Source of the DNA: Ailurus styani
Lineage: Eukaryota; Chordata; Mammalia; Carnivora; Ailuridae
Assembly: GCA_002007465.1 (NCBI GenBank)
Contig: LNAC01000018.1
Coordinates: 4,325,481 to 4,389,480, forward strand
DNA length: 64,000 bases
Reading direction: 5' to 3'
Part shown: positions 1 to 12,159 of the stretch, piece by piece
How positions within the stretch are numbered: position 1 is the first letter of the stretch
Layout: the number at the start of each line of letters is the position of its first letter
Notes under the pieces: generated by a model
Databases searched by the model: none
What the model saw: the letters and a program-made list of their open reading frames with translations, nothing else
Told to the model about the DNA's origin: nothing
Made by a program: the position numbers and the translations under genes

Positions 1-517
1 GTTGATGAGTTAGTCACCGAATCAATAAAGAGTAAGACTGAGTGCCCAATGTGCACCAGACGGCACCAGCGTCCACCATGGGGAACAAAACAGACCGGGT
101 CCCTGCAGCGGGTGCACGATTCCCCAGACAGCACAGTGCACACTTCTACGTACCAGGCTCTGCCTGTGACAGACTTCTGGGGCTCTGGTGGGGGCACAAC
201 ACCCCGTGAGCAGGGGCTGCCAGAGAGCGAATGCCCACCCCTACAGCCCTCAGGGAAGGGCAGGACTGAGAGGTTAATGGATAAACACCCTGTCTTCCTT
301 GCCCCTTGGCTGAAGCACTCTAAGCCCTGTTCTCCATAGGCTCCCAAAGGTACAGGTGGCGCTCCCCTCCCCTCTCCATGGAATCTGCTCCCGGTTGGCT
401 TCTGGGGAAACCCAGATGGAGTCCCTCCCCAAAGGAATTTTCAGCCAGGTGATAACAAGGATGACCCACTATTAATGCAGCTAATAATTCAGGTACCTAA
501 TGAATTTACCTCTATAC

Positions 518-737
518 ATAACATGATGCCTCAGGGCGTCTGTGTAGCTTAGTTGGTTAAGCATCCGACTCTTGATTTCGGCTCAGGTTGTGATCTCCTG
601 GGTTGTGAGATCGAGCCCCACATCAGGCTCTGTGCTCAGTGGGGAGTCTGCTGGGGATTCTCTCTCTCCCTCTCCCTGATCATGCTCTCTCTCTTTCTCT
701 CAAATAAATAAATCTTAAAAAATAATACGATGCCTCA
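518..737 (+). mobile_element. Carnivore tRNA-Lys-derived SINE (CAN type), older copy
   Basis: The element body is 534-721. It begins with a tRNA-like head (TAGCTTAGTTGGTTAAGC, A-box-like), continues through the typical GATCGAGCCCCACATCAGG and GGGGAGTCTGCTGG blocks, then a CT-rich stretch and an AAATAAATAAATCTTAAAA tail. It is flanked by a 16-bp target-site duplication at 518-533 and 722-737, which match except for two transitions. The two mismatches and body divergence suggest an older insertion than the copy near 19.8 kb. These elements are carnivore-specific. Confidence 0.93.
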
Positions 738-879
738 ATAGCTGACTTTAAGAATTTATCTCCACATTTGCTCGAAGAGTTTGTCCAATAGTACTGAGCA
801 CCTCCTAATTGTGAGTCACTGGATGGCACAAAAGTCCCTTATGTCCTGACCACAGCCCTCTAAGGCATTTATGAACCTC

Positions 880-1015
880 ATTTTCTAGGGGAGGTGAGGA
901 AGCTAAGCCTCAAGGGATAACATAGCTTGTCTGATGCCACACAGGTGATAAGAGGCAACAGTGGGATTTGAACCCAGCTCTTTGTGATTCCAAAGTTCCG
1001 GGGGCCTATTGAGTA
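880..1015 (-). repeat. MIR fragment
   Basis: Reads in reverse as the MIR core: GAGGAAGCTAAGCCTCAAGG, then a CCACACAGGTGATAAG block and GGATTTGAACCCAGCTC, which is the complement of the tRNA-like B-box region. Confidence 0.75.
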
Positions 1016-2084
1016 AGCATCCATCTCCATGTTGGGCAAATAAGCAGTAGACACAATGAATTTAGAATGAGGTGCAGAGCAGGAAGGTTCCTGAAACCTT
1101 GTCTAGGGAGGAGCATTTAATCTGAGCCTTAATGGATAAGGGGGCTTGGGGAGGTGGAGAAGCCCCTCCCCTCTGTGGGGTCTGCAGGGCCACAGGGAAT
1201 GACTCCCATGTGGAGGACAAGGATAGGTACTCTGGAGGAGGCTGAGTGCCCCCAAAGACAGAAAGAGGGGTGCTAAGGGCCTGCAGCACTTTTTAAAGCT
1301 AAGCTCATTAGATTCCCTCTGAAGTCCCAAGCCCTGAGGAGCTCAAAGGATGTTCCAGAAGCATAGAATGTGATGTCCTGCTTAATGAAGCTTGTTGCCG
1401 CCGCCTGCTGTGGGCCATGCCTGTGGTCATCAGAAATCCTAAGGGTCATTAACCCCGTCCCGTTTGCTCATGTGCCAGCCATGTCCCTGAGCGGGTAACT
1501 GTCTGGGACATCAGCTGCCAGAGTGGCTCTGTCCTTCCCTGCAGCCCTGGGCTCCTCCGCTCCTCCCCACGGTTCTCCGCTGCACAGGGGGCCCACCCGC
1601 CCTGTGTCCCACCCTGTCACCTCACCAGCTTCTGGCAAACATGGCACCCACAGTTAGTGATGGGTGAGATGGGCTTTAGGAGTCCCTGCTTGGCACTCAG
1701 AGACATAAATAGCAGTAAGGGGAGCTATACTTAGCAAGGCCTCTGCCTCTCCTGGTGGGGAGGGGGGTGTAATTTATGAGATCTCAGCTTGTAGACAACT
1801 GTCAGCACGTTTCGGAATCACCTGGATGCTAGAGTGTACTTAGCTGCTCCAACCGATTCTCGTCCCCGGTCATCCCCCTCCCCAGCTGTCTCCCGCCTTG
1901 GTAGTAGGCAGTGCTGTGAGCAAATCTCCCCTGCCACCAACTCTTCCCCCTTCTTTCATCCCCCCTCTCCCACTTCTGTTCTAAGCCAGGACAGCCCTGG
2001 CTTACCCGGGAAGATGATGAGGGACCATGCCCCTCTGGGTCTAGGCTTGTGATTCCTGCTCACAGGGCAGTCCTGCTTTATGAC

Positions 2085-2935
2085 TGTCATTGAGTCATGA
2101 CAGAACCCTTCAGGAGCTTCCCATTGCTCTCAAATTCCCAGCTCCCTGCCGTGCCACGTGTGGTCTGGCCCTGTTGACTCATGCTGAGCCCTTTCCCTCT
2201 CTGATTGCTCTCACGGTGTCCCAGCTGTGCTGTCCTGCATCTGTGCCTTGACTCTGCCCAGCCTTGCCTCACCTCAGGACATTTGTCCGTGCTCTTGCTT
2301 TTACCTGAAGGCTTTAACCTCCCACTCTTCCCACAACTGCCTCCTTCCCATCCCCTTCCTTCAGCTCCCCACCTAAATGACACCTCCTCAGAAAGGCTCT
2401 CCTTGATATCCCAACTGAAAGGCAGTTTCTTGTTTACTATCAAGCCCTGATTTGGACCCTTCATACCTTACTGCGACTTCTGATTACATATTTACTTGGT
2501 AATCCATTCGCTTGTTCAGCAAATATTTATCGAACATCTACTAGAGACCATACGTTGTTCTAGGGACTGGGGATACAACAGTCAATAAAATAAAGGCCTG
2601 CCCTCACAGAGCCAACATTCTAAAGGGAGTCCCAGATAATTAAAAAAAAGATGAATATAAATATATGATGCAGTGATTATATAATATCAGATCAAATAAG
2701 TTCTAGAAAAAAAAGCAAGCAAGCATGCAAGCCAGGGGGACTGTGGAGAGAACTTAGCAATGAGGAGGCACCATTGGAGTAGAGGCCACAGCAGAGGCCT
2801 TTATCTGCTTATTGTCTCTCTCTGCTGGACTGTTAGCTCTGGGAAGGTTCTGTGGGTGTTTTATTCCCCACTTGATCCCCAGTGTCTGGCCCATAGTAGG
2901 CACTGGATAAAGTTTTACAGAGCGAAGGAACAAAT
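2085..2935 (+). repeat. L2 3' end, split by a later insertion
   Basis: The segment 2085-2495 resembles the L2 3' region (ACACCTCCTCAGAAAGGCTC, followed by a CTTGTTTACT-like block). The terminal L2 part resumes at about 2775-2935 (GGACTGTTAGCTCTGGGAAG, then CCCCAGTGTCTGGCCCATAG and TAGGCACTGGATAAA). The block between, about 2500-2760, belongs to another old repeat. Boundaries are approximate. Confidence 0.7.
2500..2760 (+). repeat. Old interspersed repeat nested in L2
   Basis: Contains the common mammalian motif CAGCAAATATTTATCGAAC, then GGGGATACAACAGTCAATAA and CCTCACAGAGCCAACATTC. I recognise this as an ancient LINE-type 3' end, but I am not sure of the family name. It separates two collinear pieces of L2. 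Confidence 0.5.
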
Positions 2936-3324
2936 GGACAGCTCAGCAGACCCCCTACTGCAGCACACGTGTCTTTCCTTGGCTTCCTCCTTAGCACACC
3001 CCAGGAGCAGCCCGTCCCTGTCCTTGATAATAACTCTCAATAGACGGGAAGGCCATTTGTCACTCGCCCTCAGGCCTCCTCTCTCCAGGGAGACCAGAGG
3101 TCCTCGCCCAGCTGTGATAGATAGAGTGTCCTCTGACTGGCAGGCCCAGCTGGGAGCTGCCCTCAAAGTCCCTCCCTGTAACGGGGACAAATGGACCATG
3201 ACACAAATGACATCAATACCAAGAGACTCTGAACATCAGGGAGCTATGGCTTGCTGCGGATAGGTAGGCTCTGTGTTAAATGACGCCACTGGGGAAGCGG
3301 TACCAGGGAGAATGGTGGGATGGG

Positions 3325-3480
3325 ATCAGAGCCGGAAGACCTGGAGTCTTAACTATCCTGCTCCCTAGACCTGTGGCCTTGGGCAAGCTGCTTCATTGCT
3401 CTGGGCTTCAGTCTCTCCATCGGAGCAATGGGATTGCCAATCTTTGCTTTGAATACCTATCAGCATAGAGGTCATTTAGA
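3325..3480 (+). repeat. MIR
   Basis: Core match: GACCTGTGGCCTTGGGCAAG followed by CTGGGCTTCAGTCTCTCC, the sense MIR core. Confidence 0.75.
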
Positions 3481-3744
3481 AGGTCAAAAGTGTACGGATG
3501 AACACGGTATTCCAAATAGCAATTTAATTGCACAAGGACTTGGAAGAACGGTTGCATAAAGTGAGGCAAACCTGCATTCGTTGTCCTCGTTGTGAAAATT
3601 CCATTCGTGGGTGTAATTTGGCGAGCTTCCATGAGCAGAGATTCAGAGCACATCCACGTGCTCTTGAGATCCAACCCTGGGCTTTCTCCTTTGGATTCGC
3701 TGCTTTCCACTTACCTGTGCCGTTGTCTCTTATAGTTCCTCCAG

Positions 3745-3905
3745 GTGACTCAGGGAGGGTTCAGGGAGTCATAAATGGAAGACATCTTGGGGATGATCTC
3801 GTCCCACCCTCTTTATTTTACAGTGGGGGGGAAACCGGGGTCCAAAGAGGGGATGCAGTTCGCCTCAGACCACACAGAAACTCAGCTGGGAGTCCTGGAC
3901 TATCA
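3745..3905 (-). repeat. MIR-related fragment
   Basis: Reverse-orientation MIR-like pattern: a TTTATTTTACAGTG block, a GGTCCAAAGAGGGGATG block and a CAGACCACACAGAAACTCAG block. Confidence 0.55.
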
Positions 3906-3989
3906 CTTGCTTAGTCCGTGAGTCCCAGCTGGATCGGAGGCTGGAAAGGGATGGATAAGACTATGGCAACGTCTGGGCACTCTGCTTAT

Positions 3990-4090
3990 GCAGGGCGCGA
4001 CCCCTCTGTCTCAGTTTCCTCATCTGGAAATGGAGATTGTAATGTCGTTGGGAGGATTAAATGAGGTAATTGTGGAGCACTCAGACAGGG
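3990..4090 (+). repeat. MIR 3' fragment
   Basis: TCTCAGTTTCCTCATCTGGA followed by GGGAGGATTAAATGAGGTAA, the 3' half of MIR. Confidence 0.75.
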
Positions 4091-4689
4091 CTCCCGCTGT
4101 GACAGTGCCCGCTGCCCTTTGGCTGCTAGGCGCTGGCTAGAACAGGGTCGTTCTGATCAGTGGGGACCCTGCTCCGCCAGTTAGTAATCTTAGTGTCACC
4201 TTGGTTACCTTCATCATTCCCAAGTTCTTGGTGTTTCCAGCAGCACCGCAGCCCCTTGGAGTCCACAGGACTTCCCGAAGGAGACAGAGAGGACAGAAAC
4301 CTTGCACAGGCGGATCTGTAGGAAAACCGCCATAACCCTGCTCTTCTTCCCTCCTCTGTGCTGTGTGCTAGTCCAGTGATGGTCCGGGCGGCACCCAGGA
4401 GTTGTAATTGAGTAAGAAGTTGAGAGTAATGGTTTAGGCACTTACTGGAGTCTGGACCCTGCTCTGACAGCCACGCCGCCCCCCCCCACCACCACACTGG
4501 GGATGCCCCGGCTGCTGTCCCCGGCACAGCCCCAGATCAGAGTCTCATGGTGAGGGTCACGTGGTACCATACAGGTCACTCTCAGTCACGACTGTGCATC
4601 TGTGATGGATCGGAAAACAAACAAGACAAAGCTAACTAAGCTGGTTCTTCCCCATGGGAGAGTTTGAGAAGCTGTGGTCCAGCCTTCCT

Positions 4690-5020
4690 TCAATGAAACA
4701 AACTCTTCCACCTGCTTCCCAGGCCCTCTGCTGCTGGGGCAGCATGCACCCCTCCTTTCTAGACAGCTCTCTGGCCTGAAGTCTCCCTCCCTTTGCCTTT
4801 GCTGTCCTTCTAGGTCCTCAATCACATCCTGCTTCTGCCACAAGGCCTTCCTGGGCAGATTAACCCCATCCCACCATACCCCCAGCCTCCCAACTGTGCT
4901 CTCACGCAGATGAACCTGACCTTGATCATTCCGTGGCCCCTAGGGACAGACCAGGGCCTTTTTAAACCCCACCCAGTCTGGACCTTATATTGAATTGGTT
5001 TTCAATAAATGACAGCCCAG
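4690..5020 (+). repeat. L2-like fragment
   Basis: Pyrimidine-rich L2-type text with CACAAGGCCTTCCTGGGCAG and a TTTTCAATAAATGACAG end. The match is diverged. Confidence 0.5.
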
Positions 5021-7104
5021 CAAATCCAAAGCACCGGGCTCTAGGTACTGCCTCTGCCAAAAGGGAAAGTGGCTAGGAGGTGAATCTTTCTCACTGGAAC
5101 AATCGCAGTGTGAGCTGGCGGGACAGCCGGAGGAGCTAGTGTGAGAGCTAGTGTGCTGGTGAGAACAGCCTTCCAACAGGCCTCTGGGGTGTGGCAGTAA
5201 CTCCCAGCGTGAGTGGCAGGGGTGAAGTGTTCCAGCCCGGCCTGCCCCTGGCCCACGGCCGCCTTCTGCCTTTCAGCAGGTCTCTCCCCGCTGCCACTGC
5301 CCCGGCCCAGACTACCTGACCTTGTTTTCCCTCTCCCCGGCTCCTGTGGAACAACTTTGACACAACCCCTCCCCTTCCCACCTTGTGAGAAAGACCCCGG
5401 TTTCTGTTACAAATAGGGCAACAGGTGGACTCAGGCTTTCGTTCAGAAGTGTTTTGTGGGCCTGCAAGGGAGCCAGGCTTCTGCCCAGCTTTTACTACTT
5501 CTCTGCCTGCTTCCTGTGTCTTTCCCGTGGGAATCTGGCCACAGTGCCAGACAGGAAGTTCCTTAAAGACAGGCACCTCGAGCCCCGCTTTGGTCCCTTC
5601 CTCATGAACATTCACAGCGGTGCTGGGCCCTGAAGTCGCTGCTCGGTGAGTGAGCAGATGAGGGGAAAAGAAATGACTTTATGTGGCGGCAAGAAATTTC
5701 TCGGGCCAGTAGAATAACTTTCTGACCATGAGGGGAATTAAACACAGACTTTGAAAGGCAAAAAAGATTTTGGAAACTGGATTTTTACTTAACCCCCTCC
5801 CCCCAATGCCAACCTCAAGCTGCTTAATCCTTTGTCCTTATGTGAAAACCCAGCAAAGCCCAGAGCAGCTCTGAAGCCCCTGGCATGGTCTCAACCCCTA
5901 CCCCACACACAGGACGCTCTGGACTCCATGGGTCACTGCTCGACACCGACCCATCAGGACTAATCCCATCAAGGGAGATGCTGAGGCCTGGAAGGGTGAT
6001 CCCTCGCCCAGAGCTGTGACAGGCAGGGACACGCTCTTTTCCCCAGACCAGACTTCACTGTTTGGAGGAAGTGGGATGATGTGGATTAATGGGAAAATGG
6101 TAGACAAGGGTGTGGAATGAGTTCACTTCTCATGGGAAACCAGCTTGGACCCCGTGACCTTCCTGCATGCGTCCTTTCCCACCCCAGCTGTGAGTTCTCC
6201 TCCCTCAGAGCTCACAACTGGGGCTCCCATCCTACCTCTGGAGCTTCACCACATTCCCTTTGATCCCCAACAGCCCGCCTCCCATCCCCAGCCCAGAGTT
6301 TGCTCAGGAGCTTTGAACACGAGGTGAGGGCTGGGCCACGCTGGGGAGGGTGCAGGGCCAAAGCGGTGGTCCCCCCGGCAGGTCCGTGGTGCCTTTGCCT
6401 GCTGCCTTTGAAAGCTCTTCCAAAGAGGTAATTCCTTTGTGCACAGACATGATTTATGAGGCTTTCTAGGCAAATTGTGGAGATAAATGGTCTTTGGGGC
6501 TGGGAAGCTTCAAAGGCAGTGATGCAGACAGATCAGAAGGAACCAGGCAGCCAGGAGCTGAGCCTCATTAAAAGCCTGTGGAGGTTGGCGGGGGGGTGGG
6601 GGGGAAGTTTCAAGCAGAGCTGAGGACACAGTTCTGGTCCACCCCTGGATCCCCTTGGGGACAGCGCCCAGCTTACCTCTCACCCTGCACCTCGCTGACC
6701 CCATCACTGAAATGTATGAGCCAAAAGTGCTGGGGTCATCAAGGTACAATTATCCCAGAGAGGGGTACAGCCCAGGACTGAGGGGCGGGATGGTGCATGT
6801 GTTCTGTGGGCTCTGGAAGGGAAGCGACTGGTGGTGCTGGGAGCCCATGGATTCCGCACCAGCCTCTCTGCTTAGCGTGGCCTAGAGACCTCACATGGGT
6901 CCCGAGTCTCACCCTCTCCTGCCCCTTGCCCACCGGTAACCTGGACAGCTCCCTCCTATCTCTGGGTCTCAAAATCATCTTCTGTAGGCGGAGAGCACAG
7001 GTGTCAGTGAACTCCCGTGTTCCAGCTCTACTGCATATCACGCCTGATACTCTGCAGTTCAAAGCATTCACGTTAAATGTCCCCATTCAAGAAACCGGCC
7101 AGAG

Positions 7105-7260
7105 ATTGCTCTGGCTGTGAGGTCATGAGCTAGTCACCCTAGCCACACCTAACCTGGTTTCCTCCCTCTGTAAAATGGGGATAATTATAGCCACCCTAAG
7201 GAGTTGTGGCTCGAATTGAACAAATTAGTTACTACAGAGTACCCAATGTCTAGTTTTCTT
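7105..7260 (+). repeat. MIR
   Basis: Contains TCCCTCTGTAAAATGGGGAT and a GATAATTATAGCCACCC block, the sense MIR 3' half. Confidence 0.7.
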
Positions 7261-7361
7261 TTTCATCACACGCAGTATCATGGCATTCTATATCCAGAGC
7301 CGTCCCTGTGAAGCTGATAAATTTGACTTTTATACCTTCTCGTCTCCTCTCTCCAAAAGTA

Positions 7362-7362
<1 letters not shown>

Positions 7363-7414
<52 letters not shown>
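7363..7414 (+). repeat. (AC)n microsatellite
   Basis: Perfect AC dinucleotide run of about 26 units. It is likely length-polymorphic. Confidence 0.97.
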
Positions 7415-7416
<2 letters not shown>

Positions 7417-7849
7417 CTTCCTAATCTGGCTTCCGGGTTTGCTAACTGCCCATCAGATGTTAACAGACAACTGGGGTATTAATGGCTCAGTGGCCTCATG
7501 TTGGGACGGACACACACACCCCTCACGTAGACATGGGTGATGTGCATTTCACTAGAGGATCCCTGCACACCCTGAGGAGTGGAGCGCTCATGGTGGATGC
7601 GGGCAGACTTGGCAATATCTTGGAGCCAGGGGCCAGCACGAGCCTCCAGATGCGTCTTTCGACGGCGAGACACGGGGCCCTGATAGAATGCAGCTCCTGC
7701 GTCTCTCCAACCCCTCCTGATATTTCGATGGCTCGATGACATCTGGTTAAGGCGGACTTAGGTGCCTAGAACTGTGGTTGAGGCCATGGTGATGGAGATG
7801 AGGAAGGTGATGGGCTGAAGGGACCGCGTTTGCTTGCAGCTTTTTGATG

Positions 7850-8100
7850 CACCTGCTGGCTTCATTCCCTCCTCCTGCGCTGCTACCTCAAGACCCTCCT
7901 GAGGCTCTTGGCCCCTGCCCTGACAGTGGGGGCACTGTCCCCAATTGTAGCTGCCCCCGCACAGCTCGCCCAGCATCTGCTAGTCACTCCATGTTCCAGT
8001 GCGTCCGTGTTTCCCATCTGCTTGTCTGTTTCTCAAACTGTGGGCTTCTCAGCATCTAGAACATAGTAGGCACGCAACTGTTTGACAAGCGATAAATGAA
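7850..8100 (+). repeat. L2 3' fragment
   Basis: The 3' terminal part is clear: GGGCTTCTCAGCATCTAGAA, then CATAGTAGGCACGCAACTG and a final GATAAATGAA. Confidence 0.65.
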
Positions 8101-8134
8101 CCTAACTCATCTCCCAAAAGCTAATATGGGGGTA

Positions 8135-8270
8135 TGCAAAGAGCTCTAGATCAACATGGCCAGCTGGTTTCCAGTCTAGCTCTTCACTGTATTAGCTGTG
8201 TGGCCACAGGCAAGACACTCAGCCTCTCTGGCCCAGAGTTTTCTGACCTGTAAAATGTGTTTAGAGATCA
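8135..8270 (+). repeat. MIR
   Basis: Core motif TAGCTGTGTGGCCACAGGCA followed by CTCAGCCTCTCTGGCCC and CTGACCTGTAAAATG. MIR-like sequence reappears at about 8530-8590, after a MER20 copy. Confidence 0.75.
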
Positions 8271-8325
8271 CCTCTAAAGCCTAGCAGTAAGAAAGGCAGG
8301 CTTAGACTCTCAACTCTGCCTTTTG

Positions 8326-8516
8326 TCATCAGGAGTGATTTTGTCCCCAAGGGGACATTTGTCAATATCTGGAGACATTTTTGGTTGCCACAGTTGAGGA
8401 GGGTTTGCTGCTGGCTACCGGCGGGGGCGGGGGAGGGGGGAGCCAGGCGTGCTGCTAAACCCAGGACAGCCCCCACAACGAAGAATTTTCTGGCTCGAAA
8501 TAAGTGCCAAAATTGA
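8326..8516 (+). mobile_element. MER20 (hAT-Charlie) DNA transposon copy
   Basis: Matches the MER20 order: GATTTTGTCCCCAAGGGGAC, ATCTGGAGACATTTTTGGTT, then GCTGCTAAACCCAGGACAGC and CCACAACGAAGAATTTTCTG. The middle holds a G-rich insertion-like stretch (8419-8441). It is a non-autonomous fossil with no coding capacity. Confidence 0.85.
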
Positions 8517-9169
8517 TAAGCCTTTATTATTTAAAGTCTCCAAACCTCAGTTTACTCAGTTGGAAAATGGGGTAATAATCCCGCCTTACGTGGTTTGCTT
8601 CAGATCTTCTTTGGAACAAGGCAAGGGACGGATAGGTGGCATGGGGCCAGAAGAGGAACCAGTGTGAGTAACCCAGGTGAGGACGCAGCTGACCCACGGG
8701 AGCGTGCCGGGGGCAGGGGTTTTCCTGCACATGCGTGCTTCTCCCTCCGCTCCCTGGGAAACCAGCAGGACATGGAGATGCGCTCTGCATCCTGGGCAGC
8801 TACTGTGAATCCCGCCTCCTGTCAGAGGCTTATGGGAGATATAGATAATGTGGTTAAATAACAGAGTAAGTAACAACTGTAATAAATAGATCACTAAGAG
8901 CTAATGATACATCATTATAATCCTGTGCTGTCAGCATCTTCTGGCTTAGGGACTGCGTCAGGAGATTTGGGTTTTAATCTATGGCACCTCGGTCTATTAA
9001 TATTTAATTCCAACAATCTAAGTGGTGGAAAGATAGGGAGCTGAGCGATGGCTCAGCTCAGAGCCTGGGTTAACCACCTCGAATTTTTCTTCTCTGCACG
9101 AGGGCAGACACACCTCTCACCCCTGTCCCCTCTGGCCTGCTTCTCGAATGGCAGCAGAGCATAAGATCA

Positions 9170-9450
9170 CATAATATCAAGGCTGGAAGGGACCCCAGAA
9201 TTTACCTACTGGTGTCTTGAATGAGAACACCACTGGCATTGGGGAGCATAGCCCTTCATCGTGCAGGACGACCCCTGATTGCTCGTGACGACCTAATTCT
9301 TCCCTCCCCCCACTTCCAGATCCTCTCTTGAGGAGGGTGACCTACTCTAAGCAAAAACCACTGGTCCAAAGCTGTGGTTTTACAGATGAGAAAACAGGCC
9401 CAGAGAAGGGAGGGGCCTGCCCCAGATTGCACAGCGCTCGCTCTGACTCA
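9170..9450 (-). repeat. MIR-like fragments
   Basis: GGCTGGAAGGGACCCCAGAA near 9180 and TTTACAGATGAGAAAACAGG near 9380, with a GAGAAGGGAGGGGCCTGCCC continuation. This is MIR core in reverse, with an unmatched stretch between. Confidence 0.6.
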
Positions 9451-10519
9451 GCCTCAACAGGCCCTCAGAATTGCAGCTCGGGCCTGAAAAGATCGGTGGT
9501 GCTCAGCCTCTGAGAATTTGTCTGTGCTTTTATTAGGGCAAGTCAGTTGACAAATGGCCTCCCTCACTGGGAAGTCACTTTATTTATCAGCTGGAATGGT
9601 TTCAGGCAGCTGCGGCTCCAGCTCTGCCCCTGGGCTGCTGGTTTGTAAACTCAAGAGCAATTCCATGATGTGACAGCTCCCCCTCCATCTTCTTGGGGTG
9701 GGTGGGGGCATGGGTACAACTCCTGGGAGGGGCTCTGACTCTTGCTAAAGGGGGGGTAGGGAGGTCTTGGCCCAGGCTCTGGCATAGGCCAGAGCAGCTC
9801 AGGGTCAGTGGATCCCAGGTTCATTTCTGAACACGTGACCTTCACTTCAGTGGCCAATTCTCCTCTGTGCTGAGTGTCCAGATTCCCATCTGTGGAATGG
9901 AAAGAACCTTGTATCTCTCCCATCCCATCTCAGGCCCAGCAACCTCCTGCCCATCTCTGGGAGGACCAGTGAGAACACAGGTCACCAGAAGGATGATAGT
10001 TGTTGACAGCTGCACTTTTTAAAAGGACTTTTAGAAGGCTTGGGCCCCCCACCACCCCGGAATAATTAAATCAGAATGTCCAGGCATGATTGTTCTTTTT
10101 TAAACCTCCCAGGGTGATACTAATGTGCCGCCAGGCCAAGAACAACCATCTGAGGAAATGAATCCTCACAAGCAGCCAAGAGAAGGCTCTTTGGTCACTG
10201 GAAAAGTGCTGGCCAGGCACCCTTGTGGGGGTGGCTGACGGCTCTTCCTGTGCCCAGCTCTGGGCCAGACGCAGGGGGAGACTGTGTGCATGTGGGGGAC
10301 AGGGCAGCTACGAACAAGGGGCACACCCCAGCTCCCCCCGCTGCAACCCACAGATTCTCTGAGACCAACAGAAGAGACTGGACACAAGGAACCTAAACCC
10401 TGCTTAGAGAGCAGCAGTAACAGAAAGCAATGGTCAGCCAACTTATTGTTCCTAACAGAGTCAATGAAGGCATGAAAACATCATTGTGCCTTTAATAAAT
10501 GATCTTTGGGGACTCAAAA

Positions 10520-11020
10520 AGATATTGTACCTCAGTGTCTATGACAGCATTATTCACAACAGCCAAAAAGCGGAAATAGCCCAAGCATCCATCGACAGAG
10601 AAACAGATAAGCAAAATGAGGCATATTTAGACAGTAAAATAATACCCCTGAGCCTTAAAAAGGAAGGAGCTTCTGACACAGGCTACAACATGGATGGACT
10701 TTGGAACATTATGCTACTTGAAATAAGCCAGTCACAGAAGACTGATATATGGTTCTCCTTATATAAAATATCCAGACTAGGCAAAGTCACAGAGGCAGAG
10801 AGGAGATAGGAGGCCGCCGGAGGCTGGAGGGGGGAGGGAACAGGGAGTTGTGACTTAATGGGTACAGCTTCTGTTTGGGGGGGAGGGGATGGAAAAGTCT
10901 GAGAAATAGTGATGACAGTTGCATAACACCGTGAATGTCATTAATGCTACTGAATCATATGCTTAGAAATGATTAAAATGGCACAAGGTGTGTGATATAT
11001 ATATTACACAATAAAAAAAG
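10520..11020 (+). mobile_element. LINE-1 3' end fragment, sense
   Basis: Typical L1 3' region: GCATTATTCACAACAGCC, CATCCATCGACAGAG, ACAACATGGATGGACTTTGG, GAAATAAGCCAGTCACAGAA, then GTGACTTAATGGGTACAGC and an A-rich end. It is truncated, diverged and non-coding. Confidence 0.9.
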
Positions 11021-11239
11021 TTCTAAATAAAGCATCTTGAGAGAATAGAATTAGGAGAATGAGGGCCAGCCATGGAAAAGCTGGGACCTATGACCACCAT
11101 TCGCATGTACACCAATCCTTGAATCAAAGTACGTGTGAAAAAACGAGCCTCTGCTTTCTCATCTCTTTGTGAACGATCCGAGCTGGCTCTTGACGCCTGG
11201 GCTGGCTGCCACTATCCCATGTCCCCTCTTCCATCAACA

Positions 11240-11430
11240 CTGGACCGCACTCAGCAGGACAGCAGTGGTTAGGAAGCTCAAATGCCCAGTCACTCCCCAG
11301 CTGTGTGACTTTGGACAAGTACATCACCTCTCTGGGCCTCCGTTTCCCAATCTACAGAACAGAGATCATAATAGCATCCCTTGCAAATGGGCTGTTGTAG
11401 GAATTAAATGAGCCGGCAACACATTAGCCC
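11240..11430 (+). repeat. MIR
   Basis: CAGCTGTGTGACTTTGGACA, CACCTCTCTGGGCCTCCG and GGAATTAAATGAGCC follow the MIR consensus in order. Confidence 0.85.
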
Positions 11431-11649
11431 TGGATCCTGAAGTCTAAAAGAGGTCAGTGGGGAGAGGCCCTGGCGGGGAAAAGGGGGTGAGTTGGCCAGC
11501 CTGGAGGAACAGAGCAAGCCAGGCCACACACGAGCTGCCCAGAGAAGATATATCCACTTGAAACATCAGCCAAAGCCGAAAATAATGAGAAAGAAACATC
11601 TGTGACAGACAAAAAGTGGATGAGGGGGTGACATTCCAAGGCCAGTTTG

Positions 11650-12015
11650 GAAAGAGTTTGTGAGTATCTGCGAAGGAATGCGAAGTCCTCTTGTAATTTT
11701 AATGACCAGAGTTTTTATTCACCTTCACCAGGAAAGATAATTGACTCACTGCAGCTCTGCCTCATTTCTCTGTCATTGTTGAGGTGTTTTTAAGTGGATT
11801 TTCTAGATAACTGAAGCTTATCCCTGTGAACCCTAACATTTCTTTTCATTTAATCACTCTGAGGGGAAATTTATATGGAACAGATTACACACTTCCCTGC
11901 TTCCTTAATCAGAATATTCTAAATTGAATGTAGCCTCTTCCTGTCAACTTGGATTTGCGGGGCTATTTGACCCTGTATTAATGGCTCTGTTAATAGAGCA
12001 AATGCTTTGCTTTTT
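11650..12015 (+). promoter_or_regulatory. Candidate conserved non-coding element
   Basis: AT-rich segment with no repeat signature that I recognise and several homeodomain-type cores (TTAATCA, ATTTAATC, TATTAATGG, GTTAATAG). It is placed between a MIR and an L2 piece. Calling it regulatory is inference from composition only; cross-species conservation was not tested. Confidence 0.25.
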
Positions 12016-12159
12016 TTTTAGTCCAGAAATGTTTTCTGTTTGTTTCCATGGTTTCCAACTGTGACATGAAGCTCTTTCTGTGTGTTTTTAGGAGCTCCCG
12101 TAAAACATACACACAGACACAGATTTACACATGTGTGTATACATGCACACTCACACTGG

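Noticed and set aside
5133..5154. Tandem duplication GAGCTAGTGTGA
   Set aside because: Only two short copies; could be chance slippage, with no wider structure.
7363..7414. CRISPR-like direct repeats
   Set aside because: Simple dinucleotide repeat in a mammalian genome, with no spacer structure.
7280..7540. Protein with a long Thr-His repeat
   Set aside because: It is translation of an AC microsatellite.
10486..10809. Small gene near 10.5 kb on the + strand
   Set aside because: The sequence is a LINE-1 3' region; the frame is incidental.
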